Under the pieces are notes generated by a model. That model was not told where the DNA came from. It ran no database searches and saw only the letters and a program-made list of their open reading frames with translations. Of a stretch of DNA of 41,623 bases, positions 15,465-22,493 are shown piece after piece; within the stretch, counting starts at the first letter, position 1; the number at the start of each line of letters is the position of its first letter. Location of the stretch: the NCBI GenBank assembly GCA_009380045.1, contig WHSN01000014.1:1-41623 (forward strand), read 5' to 3'. A program made the translations under genes and the position numbers. The stretch comes from Luteitalea sp. Its GTDB lineage: Bacteria; Acidobacteriota; Vicinamibacteria; Vicinamibacterales; CAVVIG01.

Positions 15465-16665
15465 ATCGGCGCCGGCCGCCCTCCTCGGCTGCCGCCGTCA
15501 GCAGGCCCCAGAGCGGCTCCAGCTGACGTTCCCAGGTCAACGGCTTCAGGTCCGCGGCGGCGGCCATCTGCCGTCGCTCCGAGGGCAAGAGCGCCAGCAG
15601 GCGGCAGACGGCCTGTGCGAACTCGCTGTCGGAGCCCGCGACCGCCACGCCCGGCTCGACGCACGGCGGAAGGCCCTCGGCCACCACCGGTGAAACGACC
15701 ACCGGGAGACCGGCGGCGAGCGCTTCGAGCACCTTGTTCTGAACCCCGCGCGCGGTCAGGAGCGGCGCCGCAGCGACCGCGGATCGCCACAAGTAGGGCC
15801 GCACGTCGGGAACGCTGCCCGTGATGTGGATCGACGCCTCGCCTCGGGCGGCCGCCCGCATCCGCTCGGACGGGCCCGTGCCGACGAGCCACAGCGTGGC
15901 GTCGGGCCGCTGCAAACGGACCAGAGGCCAGATGTTCTGTATCAGGCGGAGCGCCGCGGCTTCGTTGGGCGCATAGTCCATGACGCCGCAGAACACGACC
16001 GACGCGGTCTCGAGACGAATCGAGGGTGCCGTGAAGCTGTCGAAGGCGACCCCGTTACCGATCGTGACGACCGTGGCCTCCGGATCGATCTCGCGCAATG
16101 CCTGCGATTCCCGCTCGTTGATGCCGATTGTCGAGTGGGCGGCCCGCATCGCGCGGCGCTCGAATGTCCGCAGCGTCCGCGCTTCGCGGGCGTAGATGGG
16201 CCGCTGGTGCCACCGGCCGCGCTCGGCCAGCGACTGCCATTTCGCGGAATCGACGTCCACCATGTCGAGCACGTACCGAACGCCGTCCAGCACCGGGTTC
16301 ATGGCATGGGCCGCCATGCTCGAGCAGTAAGCGAGGACGACATCCGGCCGCCGCTCCCGGCGGAGACTGCGCAGCGTGGCTTCCAGAGCCGGCGCATCGA
16401 GCAGCGAGAGCGTCAAGGGACGCCCGGTGGGAAGGGCAGCGAGGCCGCAGAGGCGGTTTCGCCACCGTGGCACCATGGCGGTATGGACCGAGGCGGCGCG
16501 CCTCGACATCTGTGCCGCCGCCTGCTCCTCCGCCGTGTCGTGCACCAGGGACAGGAGATCGACCTCGGCGCGGCGGTGCAGCCATTGAAGGATGTGGTAC
16601 GCACGGATTCGATCGCCACGATTCGGGGCATACGGGAGCCGGTGCGTCATGAACCAGACGCGCAT
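15457..16665 (-). CDS. glycosyltransferase, XrtA/PEP-CTERM-locus GT4 type
   Basis: This is a 402-aa retaining GT-B glycosyltransferase. The N-terminus MRVWFMTHRLPYAPNRGDRI is the signature opening of the EPS-locus transferase often annotated as PEP-CTERM/XrtA-system sugar transferase. FCGVMDYAPNEAAALRLI and LWLVGTGPSERM form the donor-binding half. GVQNKVLEALAAGLPVV is the family's E-x7-E-like motif. The ATG at 16665 overlaps the acyltransferase stop by one base; the open frame upstream of it is not protein-like. It is the last gene of a four-gene minus-strand operon and meets the oxidoreductase gene tail to tail with one base between. Confidence 0.9.
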   Translation of the reverse strand: MRVWFMTHRLPYAPNRGDRIRAYHILQWLHRRAEVDLLSLVHDTAEEQAAAQMSRRAASVHTAMVPRWRNRLCGLAALPTGRPLTLSLLDAPALEATLRSLRRERRPDVVLAYCSSMAAHAMNPVLDGVRYVLDMVDVDSAKWQSLAERGRWHQRPIYAREARTLRTFERRAMRAAHSTIGINERESQALREIDPEATVVTIGNGVAFDSFTAPSIRLETASVVFCGVMDYAPNEAAALRLIQNIWPLVRLQRPDATLWLVGTGPSERMRAAARGEASIHITGSVPDVRPYLWRSAVAAAPLLTARGVQNKVLEALAAGLPVVVSPVVAEGLPPCVEPGVAVAGSDSEFAQAVCRLLALLPSERRQMAAAADLKPLTWERQLEPLWGLLTAAAEEGGRRRSA

Positions 16666-17261
16666 CAGACTGCCTGCGCCCGGCGGTCGTGGAGCACGCG
16701 CGCGGGGACCCCGGCCGCAAAGGAGTACTCGGGAATGGCCCTGGTGACCACCGCCCCTGCGCCGACGATGCTCTGTTGACCGACATCGGCCATCACCACG
16801 CTCGCGCTTCCAATCCAGCTGCCGGCGCCGATGCGAACCATCTTCGGCTGGCCCGCCTGTTCCCGGATGGAGATATCCACGCGGGCCGTGCCGTGAGTCT
16901 CTGCCCCGCTCGGAATGTGCACCCCCGACGCCACCAGGACATCGTCGCCGATGCACGCGAGCCCGATGTGACAGCAGGGGCCGATGTAAACGTTCTTGCC
17001 GATTCTCGCGTCCACCCGGGAGAACAACGTCCCGAACTCGACGGCGGCGGACGGGTCACAGGAGGAAAGGGTGCACCGGAGGAACGCCACTCTCAAGTAG
17101 CGGCCGATCAATCCAGGCGCCATCGCCAGGGTTTGCGTGGACCCATGGAGGGCCGGGTCGCGCCCGATGACCAGCGCCTTGACGTGGAAGGAGACGACGA
17201 GCGGCGTCACAAAGACGATGGCCGCCGCGCGACAGCAGGACTTGGCAATGGTTCGGATCAT
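16665..17261 (-). CDS. hexapeptide-repeat acyltransferase (LbH)
   Basis: This 198-aa left-handed beta-helix acyltransferase resembles WcaF/CysE-type sugar O-acetyltransferases. Hexapeptide repeats begin at about residue 85 (ARIGKNVYIGPCCHIGLACIG) and continue to MVRIGAGSWIGSASVVMADV. The end has the typical VGAGAVVTRAIPEYSFAAGV and PAR coenzyme-A-binding tail. The N-terminal 40 residues are hydrophobic (AAAIVFVTPLVVSFHVKALV), suggesting membrane contact. It probably decorates the repeat unit with acetyl groups. It lies between two glycosyltransferase genes, 15 bp from one and overlapping the other by 1 bp. Confidence 0.85.
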   Translation of the reverse strand: MIRTIAKSCCRAAAIVFVTPLVVSFHVKALVIGRDPALHGSTQTLAMAPGLIGRYLRVAFLRCTLSSCDPSAAVEFGTLFSRVDARIGKNVYIGPCCHIGLACIGDDVLVASGVHIPSGAETHGTARVDISIREQAGQPKMVRIGAGSWIGSASVVMADVGQQSIVGAGAVVTRAIPEYSFAAGVPARVLHDRRAQAV

Positions 17262-17276
17262 CGGGACGTGCCCGCG

Positions 17277-18464
17277 TCAGGCGGCCGTGCTCGCGCCGAG
17301 CCCGCGGCGCCGGTTGCTCAGCATCGGAGACCTGCTCACCAGGTTCTCGTAGATCCGCTCAACACGCTGCATCCGGGTGTCGAACGAGAGATCGGTTTCG
17401 ACGCGGGCGCGCCCGGCAGAGACACGCGCCGCGGCCGCCGCCGGGTCCGCCAGCGCGATGCCGATTGCGGCTTCGAGCTGGTCCACCGAATGGGGCGCAA
17501 CGAGGAGCCCATCGACACCGTCGCGAATCAGCTCGGAGGTTCCACCCACCGCAGTCGCCACGATCGGCACCTCGAAAGCCATCGCTTCGAGGACGACGTT
17601 GGGGGTGCCTTCGTAGGCGGAGGATTGCACGAACAGGTCGAGGCCGTTGTAGAACGTCGGCACGTCGTCGGTGTGACCGAGGAGTCGGCAGTAGTGCTCG
17701 GCGCCCAGACGTTTGACTTGCGCTTCCAGTTCCCCGCGGAGGCTGCCCTCGCCGGCAATCGCCAGCTTCACACGCGAATCGGTCGTTCGGATTCGAGACA
17801 CAGCCTCGAGGAGGAGGTCGAACCGCTTCTGCGGCTCCAGCCGTCCGACCGAACCGATCAGAATGTCGCTGCTCTGAAGCTGCAGGTGGTGGCGCAGGAG
17901 CCGGCGCCGCGCCGGGTCCTTTCTGAATGCCAGGTGATCGATGCCGTTCAGCACGACCGAAATCCGCCCGGGGTTGACACCCGCTCGAACGAGCGCCGCC
18001 TTGATCTCTCCGGAAACGGCGACGACGGCGGGGAAGGCCCGCATCAGCCGCCGGTCAGCCGGGTAGTAGAACCGCCGCTCGCGCCGGCTGTGGCCGGTCC
18101 AGCCGTGCGCGGTCGTGAGCGGGACGACATCTTCACATCGAGCGAGCGCCCAGGCCAGCAGGTCGGTCTTGTAGTCGTGCGCGTGGACGATGTCGATGTT
18201 GCGAGCCCGCACCAGCTGACGGAGCGCCGTCCACGCACGGTAATCGAGCGGATGTCGCTCGGCCACTTCGACGTAATCGATGTTCAGCGCTGCCGCACGC
18301 TGCTCGATCCCGAACACGGCATCGTTGCTCTGGCGAAGGTAGCAGACCGTGATCGCGAACCGTGCGGGGTCTGACCGCTGCGCGCCGAGCAGGATGGTCT
18401 TTTCCGGCCCGCCCCCGGTTCCCCACACGCTCCGCAGCTCGAGAACCCGAACCGGCCGGCTCAC
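17277..18464 (-). CDS. glycosyltransferase, GT4-like
   Basis: This is a GT-B glycosyltransferase of about 395 aa. The N-terminal RVLELRSVWGTGGGPEKTIL has the Gly-rich acceptor-side loop. IDIVHAHDYKTDLLAW and LTTAHGWTGHSRRERRFYYP follow. The donor half holds ILIGSVGRLEPQKRFDLLLE and LLGHTDDVPTFYNGLDLFV, then the motif SSAYEGTPNVVLEAMAFEVP. The GTG start at 18464 overlaps the upstream gene's TGA by 4 bp (GTGA), so the two are coupled. A longer open frame reaches 19094 but overlaps the GT2 gene and looks non-coding. The donor and acceptor sugars cannot be told. Confidence 0.9.
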   Translation of the reverse strand: MSRPVRVLELRSVWGTGGGPEKTILLGAQRSDPARFAITVCYLRQSNDAVFGIEQRAAALNIDYVEVAERHPLDYRAWTALRQLVRARNIDIVHAHDYKTDLLAWALARCEDVVPLTTAHGWTGHSRRERRFYYPADRRLMRAFPAVVAVSGEIKAALVRAGVNPGRISVVLNGIDHLAFRKDPARRRLLRHHLQLQSSDILIGSVGRLEPQKRFDLLLEAVSRIRTTDSRVKLAIAGEGSLRGELEAQVKRLGAEHYCRLLGHTDDVPTFYNGLDLFVQSSAYEGTPNVVLEAMAFEVPIVATAVGGTSELIRDGVDGLLVAPHSVDQLEAAIGIALADPAAAAARVSAGRARVETDLSFDTRMQRVERIYENLVSRSPMLSNRRRGLGASTAA

Positions 18465-19486
18465 GCGGTCGCCCGGTTTCGTTCGTGGCTCGCGATCGCG
18501 TGTCGATGAGGGGTGCGGACGATCGGCGACAGGGCCCGCGCAATGTCGTACACGAAGGCCACGGTCCAGAGGCCGGGAAAGATCCCGATGCGCCGGTCGC
18601 GAGCCCGCGTGAACATGCGAATCGCCCGCAGACACGAGAGCGCCGACACCAGCGCCACCGACCCGGCCGTCCACCAGAGCAGGTGAGCCCCGACCGGCCA
18701 CGCCAACGCCACGCTCACGAGCCCGGCGGCGATCGACATGAGCGCGACGAGTGGGAACAACAGGCTTGGCAGCTCGGACCAGGCGTTCAAGCCTCGCAGC
18801 CCGACGCGCAGCGCGTCGCGTCCGCGCCACAGCTCGCCCTTGAACAGGTCTTCGAGCGTGGCCGGATCGCCGTAGTGCGTGCTCTTCAGCCTGGGATCCG
18901 CCAATATCTCGTAGCCTTGGAGACGAAGCCGATTGCAGAAATCGAAGTCCTCGCAGGTTTCGAGCGTCTCGTCGAAGCCGTCGATCTCCAGCGCCGCGCC
19001 GCGGCGTACGGCCATGTTGCCGGTCGCCAGCCATCGCACGCGCTGCACAGCGGACGGGTGATACCGGAACGCGTCGTAGAGCCGCTGAACCCACGTTCCG
19101 CTCGGCGGCGGAGAGTAGTCATAGCCGATCGCCGCGACCCTGCTGTTCTGAAAGTGCGGAAGCGCAGCCTCCAGCCAGCCTTCGGAGATTTCGTTGTCCG
19201 CATCGATCAAGGCCACCACCTGGCCACGAGCGAGGCGAAGCCCTGCGTTTCTGAGCGTCGAGACCGGAACGTCAGGCATCTGCAGCACGGTGGCGCCGAA
19301 GGACCGGGCCACGTCCCGGGACGAATCCGTCGAGCCGTTGTCGGCGACGATGATCTCGATCGACGAGGCGCCCGATTGCTCCCGGATGGCCTTCAGACAG
19401 CGGGCGAGGTTGCCGGCGTCATTGCGAACGGGGATGACGACGGACACGAGAGGCGCTCGTGCCGAAGTCGCGCACAGTGCGGTCAT
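18461..19486 (-). CDS. glycosyltransferase family 2, membrane-associated
   Basis: This is a 341-aa GT2 enzyme. LVSVVIPVRNDAGNLARCL starts the GT-A fold near residue 12. IEIIVADNGSTDSS and VALIDADNEISEGWL (the DxD metal site) follow, then GFDETLETCEDFDFCNRLRL (catalytic-base region). Two or three hydrophobic segments at about 240-300 place it at the membrane. ATG 19486 is preferred; a GTG at 19522 gives 12 more residues but has only GAG directly abutting it. It is the first gene of the minus-strand operon 19486-15457. Confidence 0.88.
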   Translation of the reverse strand: MTALCATSARAPLVSVVIPVRNDAGNLARCLKAIREQSGASSIEIIVADNGSTDSSRDVARSFGATVLQMPDVPVSTLRNAGLRLARGQVVALIDADNEISEGWLEAALPHFQNSRVAAIGYDYSPPPSGTWVQRLYDAFRYHPSAVQRVRWLATGNMAVRRGAALEIDGFDETLETCEDFDFCNRLRLQGYEILADPRLKSTHYGDPATLEDLFKGELWRGRDALRVGLRGLNAWSELPSLLFPLVALMSIAAGLVSVALAWPVGAHLLWWTAGSVALVSALSCLRAIRMFTRARDRRIGIFPGLWTVAFVYDIARALSPIVRTPHRHAIASHERNRATA

Positions 19487-19502
19487 GTTCAAGAACTGAC
19501 AT

Positions 19503-19518
19503 TGCCAAACCCATGCCG
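19503..19518 (-). promoter_or_regulatory. weak sigma54-like element before GT2 operon
   Basis: On the minus strand CGGCATGGGTTTGGCA keeps GG-N10-GC spacing and GGCA/GCA cores but has three consensus mismatches. Predicted initiation near 19493 would leave only about 7 nt before ATG 19486. It is listed because other good sigma54 sites occur in this locus; it may be chance. Confidence 0.2.
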
Positions 19519-19691
19519 GCACCTCTACAGTTACTTCGGGTCAAATCGTCCGGAAGTTCGGCCGGCGGCCAGCACCGTCGAGACAAAGTCACCCTGTTTC
19601 GCTGGAAGTCAGCGTTTGGGAAGACTTCTGGAGCGCAGCCAGAGTGGTCGGCGCGGGCTGCCACCCAGGCGGGCGATGGTACGGAGTTGGT

Positions 19692-22271
19692 GTGAAGCCG
19701 CAGGAGGATCCGCTGGTCGAAACGAGTAGTTCCGCACCCGCCATCGACATTCCGCTGTACGTGCGCCGCCGCGCCGCATTGCCGGCAGCAGCGGCATCCG
19801 AAGTCGTGACCGCCGGCATTCCTCTGCCGAGGGGCGCATGCCGGGCGACGGACGAGATCTCGGTCGTCGATTCCACGGGGACCGCGCTGCCGTTGCAACT
19901 GGCGGTCCTCGATCGGTGGCCGGATGGGTCCTTCCGGTGGTTGCTGCTCGATCTGGTGACCGTCGGGCCATCGGCCTGTCGTCTTTGGCTGCGCGGCCTT
20001 GCCCATCCTCCGACCGCGCCGGCCGCGGTCGAGGCGCGGGTGGACGGTCAGCGGATCACCGTGCGGGCCGGGTCGCGGACGTTCGTCGTCGCGCCGGCCG
20101 ATCACCTGTTCGAAACCGAAGATCAGCAGGGGCGGCGACTGACCCCCCAGGTGATCGCGACCGATGCATCGGGTGAGACGACCCGGGCCGCCTTCACCAG
20201 CGTCGCGGTCGAGCGGAGCGGACCCGTGCGCGCCGTCGTCCTGTCCCGGGGAACCATTGCCGTCGGCGAGTCGCGCCTCACGGTGACCGCCCGGTTGCAC
20301 TTCTCCGCGACGTCGGCGCTGCGCCTCGACGTGTCGGTCCTGAACCCCCGCGCCGCCGTTCATCCCGGCAACTTCTGGGAGCTTGGCGACAAGCATTCGG
20401 TGCTGTTCAAGGACCTCTCGATTCGCGTCGCCCTGCCGTCCCCCGCCCTGGCGGTCGCCTGCATTCCGGAGCCGGGTGTCAGCGCCGTCGCCGGTTCGCG
20501 ACTGTCGCTGTACCAGGATTCGAGCGGCGGGAACAACTGGCGCTCGAGCGTTCATGTCAACCGCGAGGGTCGCGTTCCCATTCGCTTCAATGGGTATCGA
20601 TTGGAGAGCCCGGAGGAGCTGGTTGAAGGCCGGCGGGCGTCGCCCGCAATCGAGGTCGCTTATGAGGGTGGCGCCGTGGCGGCCGCGGTGCGGCATTTCT
20701 GGCAGAACTTCCCCAAGGCGCTTGACGGCGATCGGGCCGGTCTGACCATCAGGCTGTTTCCCGAGCAGTGGGACGATCTCCACGAGCTGCAGGGCGGCGA
20801 AAGCAAGACCCACACCGCCTCACTCGCGTTCGACGGTCCGTTTCCCGAGGCGCTGTCGTCGGTGCTGGAGCCGGCTGTCCTGTCGTGCGAGCCCGAATGG
20901 TACGAACGCTGCCAGGCGGTGCCGCTGCTCACCCCGGCGCAGGCCAGCCGGGCGCCGGACTACGAGGGGCTGGTCAACGCCGCGATCGAAGGCGACGACA
21001 CGTTCAACGCGAAACGCGAGCGCATCGACGAGTACGGCTGGCGCAATTTCGGAGACATCTACGCCGATCACGAAGCCGTTGGACATCAGGGCGAACGGCC
21101 GCTGGTGTCCCACTACAACAACCAGTACGACGCGATTGCCGGCTTCGCGATTCAATTCATGCGCAGCGGCGATCTGCGGTGGTTCTCGGCGATGGAGGAC
21201 CTGGCGCTGCACGTCACGGACATCGACGTCTATCACACCGACGAGGACAAATCCGCTTTCAATCACGGGCTGTTCTGGCATACCGCCCACTACGTTGACG
21301 CTGGCCGTTCGACCCACCGGACCTACCCGCGTGCGCCCGGGGTGTCCGGCGGCGGCCCGTCGAACGAACACGACTATTCGACCGGGCTCCTCCTGCATCA
21401 CCTGCTCACCGGCGACGAGCGGTCTCGCGCCGGCGTGGTTGAGCTGGTGAACTGGGTGATGGCGATGGACGACGGCCGCCGCACGGTGTTTCGATTTCTG
21501 AGCCGCGCTGACACCGGCCTGGCGAGCTCGACAGTGTCACCGACATACCACGGGCCGGGCCGTGGCGCCGGCAACTCGATTGCGACGCTCTTGAACGGGT
21601 TTCGACTGACCGGGGATCGCCGGTTCCTGGACAAGGCCGAGTCGCTGGTGCGTCGCTGCATTCACCCCGCGGACGACCTGCAGGGAAACGGTCTGCTCGA
21701 CGCTGAGCGCCGCTGGTCGTACACGGTGTTCCTGCAGGTGCTCGGAAAGTACCTCCAGGCAAAGACCGTGCTCGGCGAGATCGACTCGCACTACGCGTAC
21801 GCGCGCGCCAGCCTCCTGCACTACGGCCGTTGGATGGCCGTGAACGAATACCCGTATCTCGAACGGCCGGACCTCCTTGAATATCCGAACGAGACCTGGG
21901 CGGCGCAGGATATCCGGAAAGCGGAGATCTTCGCCACGGTTGCACGCTACACCGCCGGCGGCGAGCGGGAATTGATGCTCGAGCGGAGCCGGTTCTTCTT
22001 CGACCGCTCGATCTCGACGTTGACGGCGCACGACACCAGGACGCTGGCCCGTCCGATCGCGATCCTTCTCTCCAGTGGTCACGACATCGCGAAACTGCAA
22101 AGCGCTGATTCAACGATCGACGACGGAAGCCCCGCCATCGAGCTCCGCCCGCCGGCCGTTTTCGTACCTCAAAAGATCGAAGCCGTTCGCAATTTTCTCC
22201 TGCTGTCGGCATTTGCTGCGCTGATGCTCGTCGCGCTCGTGTCATACATCGTGGCGCGATACCTCCGATAA
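19692..22271 (+). CDS. membrane-anchored exo-rhamnogalacturonan-lyase-like protein (PL26/YetA type)
   Basis: This large protein of about 859 aa resembles PcRGLX/YetA exo-rhamnogalacturonan lyases. The N-terminal RIFT-barrel-like region contains VTAGIPLPRGACRATDEI and LDRWPDGSFRWLLLDL. A central beta-sandwich ends at FWQNFPKALDGDRAGL and GGESKTHTASLAF. A helical toroid-like domain follows (WRNFGDIYADHEAV, SHYNNQYDAIAGF, GLFWHTAHYVDAGRS, SNEHDYSTGLLLHHLLTGD). The last 30 residues are a membrane helix with a basic end (LLLSAFAALMLVALVSYIVA then RYLR). No classical signal peptide is seen at the chosen start. GTG 19692 has CGGAG 5 nt upstream; GTG 19644 is an alternative. It may cleave or edit the locus's own polymer. 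The fold assignment is likely; the substrate is unknown. Confidence 0.75.
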   Translation: MKPQEDPLVETSSSAPAIDIPLYVRRRAALPAAAASEVVTAGIPLPRGACRATDEISVVDSTGTALPLQLAVLDRWPDGSFRWLLLDLVTVGPSACRLWLRGLAHPPTAPAAVEARVDGQRITVRAGSRTFVVAPADHLFETEDQQGRRLTPQVIATDASGETTRAAFTSVAVERSGPVRAVVLSRGTIAVGESRLTVTARLHFSATSALRLDVSVLNPRAAVHPGNFWELGDKHSVLFKDLSIRVALPSPALAVACIPEPGVSAVAGSRLSLYQDSSGGNNWRSSVHVNREGRVPIRFNGYRLESPEELVEGRRASPAIEVAYEGGAVAAAVRHFWQNFPKALDGDRAGLTIRLFPEQWDDLHELQGGESKTHTASLAFDGPFPEALSSVLEPAVLSCEPEWYERCQAVPLLTPAQASRAPDYEGLVNAAIEGDDTFNAKRERIDEYGWRNFGDIYADHEAVGHQGERPLVSHYNNQYDAIAGFAIQFMRSGDLRWFSAMEDLALHVTDIDVYHTDEDKSAFNHGLFWHTAHYVDAGRSTHRTYPRAPGVSGGGPSNEHDYSTGLLLHHLLTGDERSRAGVVELVNWVMAMDDGRRTVFRFLSRADTGLASSTVSPTYHGPGRGAGNSIATLLNGFRLTGDRRFLDKAESLVRRCIHPADDLQGNGLLDAERRWSYTVFLQVLGKYLQAKTVLGEIDSHYAYARASLLHYGRWMAVNEYPYLERPDLLEYPNETWAAQDIRKAEIFATVARYTAGGERELMLERSRFFFDRSISTLTAHDTRTLARPIAILLSSGHDIAKLQSADSTIDDGSPAIELRPPAVFVPQKIEAVRNFLLLSAFAALMLVALVSYIVARYLR

Positions 22272-22444
22272 GACCGATGTATGGATCGACCACGGTGACG
22301 CACGATCGTTCACGGTCATTTTCGTGGGTCTTTTCGCACGATCATGTATAAACGGCGTTCTTGTTCGTTCAACGACCATTGTGGCCGCTTGAGTGCTTCC
22401 TGAAATCGATCGATTTCCCTTGTAAACATCGACGTTCCTGTGCT

Positions 22445-22459
22445 TGGCAGGCTGATTGC
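22445..22459 (+). promoter_or_regulatory. sigma54 (-24/-12) promoter candidate for beta-helix gene
   Basis: TGGCAGGCTGATTGC has TGGCA at -24, TTGC at -12 and exact GG-N10-GC spacing. Initiation is predicted near 22471, just before AGGGAG (22482-22487) and the TTG start at 22494. The 170 bp upstream holds the 8-mer GCACGATC twice (22300-22307 and 22336-22343), a possible activator site. Confidence 0.7.
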
Positions 22460-22493
22460 GCGGGCTGCGGGAAACCACCACAGGGAGCTCTTG

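Noticed and set aside
22200-22271. C-terminal helix of the lyase-like protein as a PEP-CTERM sorting signal
   Set aside because: It has a helix and basic end, but no Pro-Glu-Pro motif before it, so it looks like a plain membrane anchor.
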